Shown one piece after another: positions 6,807-13,084 of a DNA stretch of 16,511 nt. The stretch is from contig CAKTGD010000016.1 in NCBI GenBank assembly GCA_934561335.1, positions 1-16,511 on the forward strand, in the 5' to 3' direction. The DNA comes from an uncultured Oscillospiraceae bacterium (GTDB lineage: Bacteria; Bacillota_A; Clostridia; Oscillospirales; Oscillospiraceae). The notes beneath the pieces are model-generated. The model was given only the letters and a program-made list of their open reading frames with translations. It had not been told where the DNA came from and made no database searches. Every line of letters starts with the position of its first letter. Position 1 is the stretch's first letter. Position numbers and translations under genes: made by a program.

Positions 6807-8021
6807 ATGAAAGCAACCACATCCATATTTAAAATACTCTCCGTGGCCATACTGGTGGCGGCGGTGGTCTATTTCGGTGTGCAGACCTACCGCTATCTGA
6901 CCGATCCCATTAACACCACTGTGGTATATGCCTCGTCGGAGGAGTCGGTGATGGAGGTGAACGGCTATCTGATCCGCGAGGAGGAAACCTTTCACTCTGA
7001 TGCCGGGACGCTGGGCCACGCCCTGTCCGAGGGCGAACGGGTGGGCAAGGGCCAGACCATGGCCGTGGCCTATGCCGACAGCGGCGCGCTGACCCGGGTG
7101 GAGCGGCTGGAGGCGCTGAAGCTGAAGAAGGAGCAGCTGTCTTTCTCGCTGGTATCGTATCTGGATCCGGATGCGGCGCTGAAGCTGGATTCCAGCATCA
7201 ACAGCGATATCCTGTCCCTGCGCCGGTCGGTGGCCGGAGGGGAATACGGCAATACGGAGGAGCAGCTGGCCTCGCTGAAGGGGGCTATCCTGAAGCGGGA
7301 CTACACCTCCGCGACGCAGGAGGAGATCGAGGCCGGCATCAAGGCCACCGAAGAGGAGATCGGCGAAATGGAGCGGTCACTGAACGGGAGGGCCATCACC
7401 GCGCCGCAGTCAGGTATCTACTCGGCCGCCTGCGACGGCTATGAATCGGTGCTGACGATGGACTTTCTGACGGACGACCTGACGCCCGGCAAGCTGGGCA
7501 GTGTCCGGCCACGCAGCAGCGACAATGCCAATGTGGGCAAGCTGATCTATGGCGACGCTTGGTATTACGCCGCCAACATCACCGACGAGCAGGCGCAGCA
7601 GCTGGAGGGGCGCTCCACCGTGACGCTGCGGTTTGCCAAGGGGCTGGCGATGGATCTGAAAATGACGGTGGTCAGCCTTTCCCGCAGTGAGAACGGCCAG
7701 CGGACGCTGGTGCTGCGCAGCGACAAATACCTGGCTCAGACCACGCTGCTGCGCCATCAGGCGGCCACGCTGGTGCTGCGCACTTACGAGGGACTGCGCC
7801 TGCCGTCCAACGCGCTGCGCGTCAACGAAGAAGGCGTCAGCGGTGTGTACTGCGTGCTGGGCGTGCGGGCCAAGTTCAAGCCGGTGCGGGTGGTTTATCA
7901 GGGCGAGGGCTACGCGCTGGTGGAGGCGGCATCGGCGGTGGAGGATTCCACGCTGCTGCGGCAGGGGGATCAGGTGATCGTGACCACCGCGCAGCTGTAC
8001 GACGGCAAGGTGATCGGATAA
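6807..8021 (+). CDS. Membrane-anchored HlyD-like (efflux adaptor-type) protein
   Basis: 404 residues. A short cytoplasmic N-terminus is followed by one transmembrane helix at about 9-27; the rest is probably outside the cell. The segment GHALSEGERVGKGQTMAVAYA (about 70-90) resembles the biotinyl/lipoyl-like half-motif of membrane-fusion proteins. A charged helical region at about 95-190 has coiled-coil character, and RAITAPQSGIYS is the typical return into the second half-motif. The C-terminal half looks beta-rich. Family members usually bridge an ABC or other exporter to the exterior, but no transporter gene is adjacent, so the substrate and partner are unknown. The start follows AAAAGGAG at 6793-6800, spacing 6. 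It lies 41 bp before yggS and may be co-transcribed with it. Confidence 0.75.
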   Translation: MKATTSIFKILSVAILVAAVVYFGVQTYRYLTDPINTTVVYASSEESVMEVNGYLIREEETFHSDAGTLGHALSEGERVGKGQTMAVAYADSGALTRVERLEALKLKKEQLSFSLVSYLDPDAALKLDSSINSDILSLRRSVAGGEYGNTEEQLASLKGAILKRDYTSATQEEIEAGIKATEEEIGEMERSLNGRAITAPQSGIYSAACDGYESVLTMDFLTDDLTPGKLGSVRPRSSDNANVGKLIYGDAWYYAANITDEQAQQLEGRSTVTLRFAKGLAMDLKMTVVSLSRSENGQRTLVLRSDKYLAQTTLLRHQAATLVLRTYEGLRLPSNALRVNEEGVSGVYCVLGVRAKFKPVRVVYQGEGYALVEAASAVEDSTLLRQGDQVIVTTAQLYDGKVIG

Positions 8022-8062
8022 AAGCTCCGATTTTTGATAGATAGAAAAAGGGGGAAATTTCC

Positions 8063-8758
8063 ATGTCTATTGCGGAAAATATCATGCGCATCCGTCAGGA
8101 AATCGACGCGGCGGCCCGGGAGACAGGACGTACCGGAGACGACATTATACTGGTGGGCGCCAGCAAGATGAACGATGCTGCCCGCTGTCAGGAGGCCATT
8201 GCCGCCGGGATCGACGCGCTGGGCGAGAACCGGGTGCAGGAGATGACGGAAAAGCTGAAGGAAAACGCCTATGATGGCGCGCCGCTGCACTTCATCGGCC
8301 ATTTGCAGCGCAACAAGGTCAAGCAGGTGGTGGGCAAGGCGACGCTGATCCAGTCGGTCAGCTCCCGCGAGCTGCTGGATGAGATCGAAAAGGTGGCTGC
8401 ACGGCTGGAGCTCCGGCAGGATATCCTGCTGGAGGTCAACATCGGCGGCGAGGAGGCCAAGTCCGGTTTTGCCCCGGAGGAACTGGCACAGGCGGCGGCC
8501 TACGCTGCCGCGCTGCCCCACATCCGTCCGCGGGGATTGATGACAATACCACCGGTAGAGGTGGAAAAGGGCGGAAATATACCATATTTTGAGAAAGTTT
8601 ACCGTCTTTTTGTTGACATGAGCAAAGAAATGTATGATAATGAATGGCAGTATATATCCATGGGCATGAGCGGCGACTACGCGGACGCCGTCCGCTGCGG
8701 CGCCAACATGGTGCGTGTGGGTTCCGCCATTTTCGGCGCGCGGAATTATAACAAGTAA
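8063..8758 (+). CDS. yggS: YggS/PROSC family pyridoxal-phosphate homeostasis protein
   Basis: 231 residues, normal length. It is a single-domain alanine-racemase-like barrel that binds PLP and balances vitamin B6 and amino acid pools; it has no known catalytic turnover. The PLP lysine is K35 in VGASKMND. Other family signatures are GENRVQEM, LHFIGHLQRNK, IGGEEAKSGF, RGLMTIPP and the C-terminal MSGDYADAVRCGANMVRVGSAIFG. The ribosome site is the purine run AAAAAGGGGGAAA before ATG 8063. In B. subtilis the homologue ylmE sits immediately before sepF, as here. The DNA from about 8545 to 8660 is notably AT-rich compared with the rest of the gene and contains a near-consensus promoter (8613-8641). 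Confidence 0.94.
   Translation: MSIAENIMRIRQEIDAAARETGRTGDDIILVGASKMNDAARCQEAIAAGIDALGENRVQEMTEKLKENAYDGAPLHFIGHLQRNKVKQVVGKATLIQSVSSRELLDEIEKVAARLELRQDILLEVNIGGEEAKSGFAPEELAQAAAYAAALPHIRPRGLMTIPPVEVEKGGNIPYFEKVYRLFVDMSKEMYDNEWQYISMGMSGDYADAVRCGANMVRVGSAIFGARNYNK
8613..8641 (+). promoter_or_regulatory. Predicted sigma-A promoter inside yggS, directed at sepF-divIVA
   Basis: The -35 TTGACA (8613-8618, perfect) and -10 GATAAT (8636-8641, five of six) are separated by exactly 17 bp. Transcription would start near 8648, about 135 bp before the sepF start. The site lies in an AT-rich island within an otherwise GC-rich coding sequence. Confidence 0.68.
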
Positions 8759-8781
8759 AAGAACGACAGGGAGGCTTTCAA

Positions 8782-9240
8782 ATGGGATTCATGGACGAGA
8801 TCAAGAAGATCATTCACCCCTATGACGATGAGGATTACGATTACGAGGATGAAGAGATGGAGCGGCCGGAGAAAACCGAGGCCAGAAACATTTTCGATGA
8901 CCGCCGCGAGGAGCGTAAGCAGCCGGAGGATCGCCACAACAAGGTGGTGAACATCCACGCGACTGCCGCGCTGAAGGTGGTGCTGGTAAAGCCTGAGCGC
9001 TTTGAAAATGCCAGCGAGATCGCTGACCATCTGCGGGAAAAGCGCACGGTGGTCATGAATCTGGAATCCACCAACAAGGACGTTGCGCGCCGCTTGATCG
9101 ACTTCCTGTCCGGCGTGGCCTATGCCGGTGATGGCAAGATCAAAAAGGTGGCTGCCAACACCTATATCATCACGCCCTACAGCGTGGATATCATGGGCGA
9201 CCTGATCGACGAGCTGGAAAATAACGGCCTGTACCTGTAA
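8782..9240 (+). CDS. sepF: Cell division protein SepF
   Basis: 152 residues, typical. SepF bundles FtsZ filaments and tethers the Z-ring to the membrane. The N-terminus MGFMDEIKKII fits the amphipathic membrane-anchor helix. It is followed by a strongly acidic linker (DDEDYDYEDEEME, about 15-27) and the conserved core at about 60-150, with VVLVKPERFENASEIADHL, VVMNLESTNKDVARRLIDF and the ending TYIITPYSVDIMGD. The ribosome site AGGGAGG (8768-8774) precedes ATG by 7 bases. It lies 23 bp after yggS and 32 bp before divIVA. The ylmG and ylmH genes that separate sepF and divIVA in B. subtilis are absent here. Confidence 0.95.
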   Translation: MGFMDEIKKIIHPYDDEDYDYEDEEMERPEKTEARNIFDDRREERKQPEDRHNKVVNIHATAALKVVLVKPERFENASEIADHLREKRTVVMNLESTNKDVARRLIDFLSGVAYAGDGKIKKVAANTYIITPYSVDIMGDLIDELENNGLYL

Positions 9241-9272
9241 GCGGGCGCAGAAAAAGATGGAGGGATATTACC

Positions 9273-9929
9273 ATGTTGACACCTCAGGAAGTTTCCGAGA
9301 AAACGTTTCCCAAGTCCTCCGGCTTCGGTAATGGCTACGCCATGGTTGCGGTGGATGATTTTCTTGCCGCGCTGGAGGAGGACTATACGGCGCTGTATAA
9401 GGAAAATGTGACGCTGAAAACCAAGCTGAAGATTCTGGCGGAGAAGGTGGAGGAGTATCGTGCCACCGAGGACGCCATGCGCTCTACGCTGCTGACTGCC
9501 CAGAAGATGGCGGCCAAGCTGGTGCAGGAGGCGCAGATCGAGAAGGATAATCTGCTGAAGGAGGCACAGGAGCAGCACGCCTCCCAGATCAAGCAGCTGG
9601 AAATGGAGCGGTCCGAGGCAGAGGAAAAGCTGATTATGGCCAAGAAGAGTCTGGTGGATTTCGTGCGCCACGGCAGCGAGCTGTGCGCCCAGCAGGCGGA
9701 GTTCCTCAACTCCCTGCCGGAGATGCAGCTGACGCCGGAGGAGGAGCCGTCCGCCGCGGCCGACACGGTGGAGGGTATCCAGCAGGACATCATGCTGCAT
9801 CTGGACGCCATGGACGCGCCGGAGGAGAATACCGCCGCACAGGACGCAGCGGCAGAGCAGGAGATCCCCGGCGACTTCAAGCTGAGCCTGGACGAGCTGA
9901 AGTTCGGGCGCAACTATACCGGCGAATAA
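9273..9929 (+). CDS. divIVA: DivIVA-family cell pole/septum protein
   Basis: 218 residues. DivIVA proteins bind curved membrane at poles and septa and recruit division, wall-synthesis or chromosome-anchoring partners. The N-terminal domain (1-45: LTPQEVSEKTFPKSS, then GYAMVAVDDFLAALEEDY) matches the family pattern, with a lysine next to the aromatic residue as in the membrane-binding tip. Residues about 37-130 are a long heptad-like coiled coil rich in Lys, Glu and Leu. The tail at 150-218 is acidic and Ala/Glu-rich, ending FKLSLDELKFGRNYTGE. The start follows GATGGAGGG at 9256-9264. An intrinsic terminator follows immediately. The sepF neighbourhood supports a division role. Confidence 0.9.
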   Translation: MLTPQEVSEKTFPKSSGFGNGYAMVAVDDFLAALEEDYTALYKENVTLKTKLKILAEKVEEYRATEDAMRSTLLTAQKMAAKLVQEAQIEKDNLLKEAQEQHASQIKQLEMERSEAEEKLIMAKKSLVDFVRHGSELCAQQAEFLNSLPEMQLTPEEEPSAAADTVEGIQQDIMLHLDAMDAPEENTAAQDAAAEQEIPGDFKLSLDELKFGRNYTGE

Positions 9930-9935
9930 GAAAGC

Positions 9936-9962
9936 AAAAAGCGGCCCGCGGGCCGCTTTTTT
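9936..9962 (+). terminator. Intrinsic terminator after divIVA
   Basis: A GC-rich palindrome GCGGCCCGCGGGCCGC (9941-9956), preceded by AAAAA and followed by TTTTTT, begins seven bases after the divIVA stop. The A- and T-runs extend the stem. It ends 20 bases before the next ATG, so the ribosome site of the HAD gene begins right behind it. Confidence 0.88.
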
Positions 9963-9982
9963 ATCCGGAAGGAGAGGGAAAT

Positions 9983-10858
9983 ATGAGCCAACGACCGATT
10001 ATCGCCCTGCTGTACGATTTTGACAAAACGCTGTGTACCACCGATATGGAGGACTACACCTTTATCCCCAGCCTGGGCTATACGCCTGCGCAATTCTGGC
10101 AGAAGGCCAACAACTTTGGCTGGGAGAACCAGATGGACGGCCTGCTGGCCTATATGTACACCATGATCGAGGAGTGCCGTGCTCAGGGAATCACACTGAA
10201 CCGGGACTATCTGGTGGAGTGCGGCCATGCCATCGAACTGTTTCCCGGCGTGAAGGAGTGGTTTGAACGGATCAACGCCTTCGGTGAAAGCCTGGGGGTG
10301 ACGGTGGAGCACTATGTGCTGTCCTCGGGGCTGAAGGAGATCATCGAGGGCAGCGGGATCGCCCACCACTTCAAGCAGATCTACGCCTGCGAGTTTTATT
10401 ACCGTGACGGCGCGGCCTGCTGGCCCAAGCTGGACGTAAACTTTACCAACAAGACCCAGTTTGTGTACCGGATCAACAAGGGCGTGCTGGACGTGGCCGA
10501 CGACAAGACGCTGAACGACTCCATGCCCGATGACAGCAAGCGGGTGCCCTTTACCAACATGATCTATGTGGGCGACGGGCTCAGCGATGTGCCCTGCATG
10601 AAGATGATGCGCTCCTATGGCGGGCAGGCCATTGCCGTGTATCAGGAGAGCAATCGGGCCGGCGTGGAGGAGCTGCTGGCAAGGCAGCGGGTGGACTTTA
10701 TCTTCCCGGCGGATTACCGGGCGGGGACGGCGCTGGATCTGACAGTGCAGAACATCATCCGCAAGATGGCCATCTGCGATGCGCTGGCGGCGGAAAACGC
10801 CGTTCAGATGCGCTCCATCGGGCAGGTGGAGCTGGCCTATCAGGAGACATTGTTTTAA
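9983..10858 (+). CDS. HAD-superfamily hydrolase (phosphoserine phosphatase-like)
   Basis: 291 residues. HAD motif I is D12-F-D14-K-T-L, motif II is the Ser-Ser at 114-115 in YVLSSGLKEI, and motif IV is YVGDGLSDVP, with D198 and D202. A helical cap insert lies at about 20-85. Such enzymes usually remove phosphate from small molecules using Mg2+ and an aspartyl-phosphate intermediate; the substrate cannot be read from the sequence. The start is ATG 9983, with AAGGAGAGGG at 9969-9978. An upstream extension of the same frame runs through divIVA and has no ribosome site. The gene lies just after a strong terminator with no room for a separate promoter, so expression probably relies on read-through. 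It ends before a two-way terminator. Confidence 0.85.
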   Translation: MSQRPIIALLYDFDKTLCTTDMEDYTFIPSLGYTPAQFWQKANNFGWENQMDGLLAYMYTMIEECRAQGITLNRDYLVECGHAIELFPGVKEWFERINAFGESLGVTVEHYVLSSGLKEIIEGSGIAHHFKQIYACEFYYRDGAACWPKLDVNFTNKTQFVYRINKGVLDVADDKTLNDSMPDDSKRVPFTNMIYVGDGLSDVPCMKMMRSYGGQAIAVYQESNRAGVEELLARQRVDFIFPADYRAGTALDLTVQNIIRKMAICDALAAENAVQMRSIGQVELAYQETLF

Positions 10859-10862
10859 ATCG

Positions 10863-10880
10863 GAAACCGGAGCGGAAGCT
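10863..10880. repeat. 18-bp direct repeat, copy 1
   Basis: GAAACCGGAGCGGAAGCT matches 10929-10946 with one mismatch, 66 bp apart, in the short gap after the HAD gene. A small GC hairpin (around 10910-10930) lies between the copies. Confidence 0.75.
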
Positions 10881-10928
10881 TGGTGCGATGAGGGAATTTT
10901 GCCGCTGCTGGCGCCGCTTTCAGGCGGC

Positions 10929-10946
10929 GAAACCAGAGCGGAAGCT
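10929..10946. repeat. 18-bp direct repeat, copy 2
   Basis: GAAACCAGAGCGGAAGCT is the second copy of 10863-10880 (17 of 18 identical) and ends just before the large terminator stem. Confidence 0.75.
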
Positions 10947-10951
10947 ATCAT

Positions 10952-11012
10952 AAAAAATGCGCCTGTCAAACAATTAGTTTGACAGGCGCATTTGCTTGAC
11001 AGGCGCGTTTTT
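10952..11012. terminator. Two-way intrinsic terminator between convergent genes, with a duplicated arm
   Basis: A perfect 17-bp stem (10955-10971 with 10977-10993) has the loop AATTA. For the minus-strand transcript it is followed by an uninterrupted run of U (complement of A-run 10952-10957), a classic terminator. For the plus strand, TTGACAGGCGC of the right arm (10979-10989) is repeated at 10996-11006 and followed by GTTTTT (11007-11012), giving a second possible 3' arm with its own U-run. Confidence 0.88.
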
Positions 11013-11019
11013 GTGAGCG

Positions 11020-11205
11020 TTACCGCTTTTTCTTGTTCATCATGATCAGCACCACCACGATGGCGATGATGGCGGCGGCGGCCAGCGCGATCATCAGGGG
11101 GATATTGCTGGTATCACCGGTTAGAGCGGGGGTAATGGCCCACGCGGGAACGGCCAGCAGCGCACACAGGGCGGCGCACAGCAGCGCAGAGACAAAATGC
11201 TTCAT
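11020..11205 (-). CDS. 61-residue secreted mini-protein with sorting-signal-like tail
   Basis: The protein is a signal peptide (MKHFVSALLC to AVPAWA, likely cut after AWA at 23), then only about ten polar residues (ITPALTGDTSN), then a hydrophobic helix (about 35-56) and a basic end NKKKR. The tail has the layout of a Gram-positive wall-sorting signal. The motif reads PALTGD rather than a canonical LPXTG, so sortase recognition is uncertain; it may simply stay in the membrane. The start is ATG at 11205, preceded by AGAGGAG with 6-base spacing; a longer reading from 11301 has no ribosome site at its start. It begins 38 bp after the M23 peptidase stop and ends before the two-way terminator, so it is very likely co-transcribed with the peptidase. 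Confidence 0.72.
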   Translation of the reverse strand: MKHFVSALLCAALCALLAVPAWAITPALTGDTSNIPLMIALAAAAIIAIVVVLIMMNKKKR

Positions 11206-11243
11206 GAAAATCTCCTCTTTTTCAATGGATTTATATTGCTTGC

Positions 11244-12971
11244 TTACAGATAGTTCAGCGGGTTGACGAACGTGCCGTTTTTCTTGACGCCGAAGTGGCA
11301 ATGGTTGCCGCTGGATATACCGGTGGAACCCATACGGGCCACCTGCTGACCCTTATAGACGTGCTCGCCCACGGATACGATCAGGGAGCTGTTGTGCCCG
11401 TAATAGGTCTGGTAGCCGTTGCCGTGATCGACGATGACCAGATAACCGTAACCGCTCTGCCAGCCGGAGTAGGTAACAGTGCCGCCGTCAGCGGCGTAGA
11501 TAGCCGTACCATAGCTGTTGGCAATGTCAATTCCCAGATGGTAGGTGCTGGCGCCGCGGATACCCGTATTACGGTAGCCAAAATAAGAGGTGATGGAGCC
11601 GCTGCAGGGCCAGCGGAAGCTGCCGGTGGGGAACCATGTGGGGCGGGGAATGGTGCCGCGGGCCTGCGTCTCGGTCACGGGCTGGCTGATGGTGACGGAG
11701 GCCACCACCTGCCGGTCAGTCTCTTCACCGTTGATATAGGTGACGTTGGCGGTGACGTCCGCCTTGCCGTATTCACCGGCGGAGAGCACCTTGTAGTCGC
11801 CCTGATACATGGTATCGTCATCGACATAGTCGATCTGGTAGGGCACATCCTGTACATAGCTTTGCCGCTCTACGTCCACCACCGTCAGATAGGGGACAGC
11901 GTTGGAGATGGTCAGCACATCGCCCACGCGCAGCAGCTTGGGATCGTAGCCGGGGTTGGCATCCAGCAGGTCATCCACAGACATGCCGTACAGCTCGGCG
12001 ATATAGTAATAGCTGTCGCCTGCTTCCACGGTGTAGGTGACCTCGCCCTCCTTGGTGGCGTTGAGGATCTCGGCGATGTTGCCGAGATTCATCACGAGAG
12101 AGGCGTCCACATACTCCTGACGGATCTCTACATTTTCTACAAAGTAGGAATCCACCGTGCTGGAGGTGACATAGCCCTTTTTCAGCTGATCCAGCATTTC
12201 ATCCAGTGCGTTGGGGAAGGTGGTGGCGGCCACAGGCTCGCCGTCAATATACAGCACGTAGGCGTATTCCACCATGCCCAGCTCGTCGGAGAGCGTCTCG
12301 GTAAACTCCTCGCGGCTTTCCACCGACTGGCGGGAAACTACGTTGAGCGAGGTATCAAGCTTATCCGTGTCCACGGTATAGCTTTCATCGCCCAGCGTCT
12401 GGCGGGTGATGTCCTCCAGATCGTTGACCACGGCGTTAACGGTGCGCAGACCGGAAACGGTGCCCAACGGCTTTCCGTCATAGACGGCGGTGGTGCCAAT
12501 GGTATAAAGAGACAGCAGGGCGCACAGCGCCACGATCACCAGTGCGCCGCTGAGGAACGCCACGGGATGCTGCTTGGCCCGATCCATCTGCTTCTGGAAC
12601 GCATGGGCCGCATCAATCTGCTTGCGGCGATGGAGCGTAAAGCGCTCTTTCAGGGCGGAGGCAAGACGGGGGAGGCTGCCGGCGGCGTACAGACACAGCT
12701 GGGCGATGCCATATTCCGACTCGGGGAATTTCCGGTGGCGGCTGGCGTTGGCCTGATGGTGCATGTCGCGGCGCAGCGAGGTCATGAAGGAGCGCAGCCG
12801 CTTGCGCATATTGTCGAGCCAGCCGGCAATATCGGCGCGAGGACGTCGGTTTTCCTCCAGATAGAAGCGCCACTCCTTCAGGTTGTCCATCCACATGCGC
12901 CAAAGGGCGGCGGGAGATGGAATATGCGATTGTTTTTTCATGGGGGTGGGTGCAGTTTGCGATTGTTTCAT
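11244..12971 (-). CDS. Membrane-anchored LysM-G5-M23 peptidoglycan peptidase
   Basis: 575 residues. A basic cytoplasmic region (1-137) precedes one membrane helix (about 138-159). Outside lie a region of unknown fold (160-305), a LysM peptidoglycan-binding module (about 311-356, VTYTVEAGDSYYYIAEL to LRVGDVLTI), a G5-like domain (about 359-440) and a C-terminal M23 metallopeptidase (about 453-575). Zinc and catalytic residues are visible: H478-x3-D482, H525 in YYGHNS, and H557-C-H559. M23 enzymes cut peptide cross-links or stems in peptidoglycan; some members are inactive scaffolds, but here the key residues are present. The start at 12971 has AGGTGAG at suitable spacing; an alternative Met at residue 11 has none. 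A strong promoter lies about 40 bp upstream. Confidence 0.9.
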   Translation of the reverse strand: MKQSQTAPTPMKKQSHIPSPAALWRMWMDNLKEWRFYLEENRRPRADIAGWLDNMRKRLRSFMTSLRRDMHHQANASRHRKFPESEYGIAQLCLYAAGSLPRLASALKERFTLHRRKQIDAAHAFQKQMDRAKQHPVAFLSGALVIVALCALLSLYTIGTTAVYDGKPLGTVSGLRTVNAVVNDLEDITRQTLGDESYTVDTDKLDTSLNVVSRQSVESREEFTETLSDELGMVEYAYVLYIDGEPVAATTFPNALDEMLDQLKKGYVTSSTVDSYFVENVEIRQEYVDASLVMNLGNIAEILNATKEGEVTYTVEAGDSYYYIAELYGMSVDDLLDANPGYDPKLLRVGDVLTISNAVPYLTVVDVERQSYVQDVPYQIDYVDDDTMYQGDYKVLSAGEYGKADVTANVTYINGEETDRQVVASVTISQPVTETQARGTIPRPTWFPTGSFRWPCSGSITSYFGYRNTGIRGASTYHLGIDIANSYGTAIYAADGGTVTYSGWQSGYGYLVIVDHGNGYQTYYGHNSSLIVSVGEHVYKGQQVARMGSTGISSGNHCHFGVKKNGTFVNPLNYL

Positions 12972-13010
12972 GGGATACTCACCTAATAGTTCAAGATTTA
13001 TCCGAAATTC

Positions 13011-13039
13011 ATCATACCCCGGTTTCGGCAGAGCGTCAA
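13011..13039 (-). promoter_or_regulatory. Sigma-A promoter for the M23 peptidase transcript
   Basis: On the minus strand, TTGACG (complement of 13034-13039) and TATGAT (complement of 13011-13016) are 17 bp apart, each five of six to consensus. Transcription would start near 13004, leaving a leader of about 33 bases that includes the AGGTGAG ribosome site. Confidence 0.8.
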
Positions 13040-13084
13040 GTAAACATTATGTGAACGAGGTATGAACAAAAGACGGGAGAGGGC

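Noticed and set aside
9683..9982. Upstream extension of the HAD gene into divIVA
   Set aside because: The extension is out of frame with divIVA, crosses the terminator and is low-complexity. ATG 9983 has a good ribosome site and begins right before motif I.
11206..11301. Longer N-terminus for the 61-residue secreted protein
   Set aside because: It would overlap the end of the M23 gene and bury the signal peptide inside the protein. ATG 11205 has its own AGAGGAG.
11295..12986. Long plus-strand open frame opposite the M23 peptidase
   Set aside because: It is a high-GC shadow frame: repetitive Gly/His/Val-rich translation with no domain, no ribosome site, and opposite a gene with clear LysM, G5 and M23 motifs.
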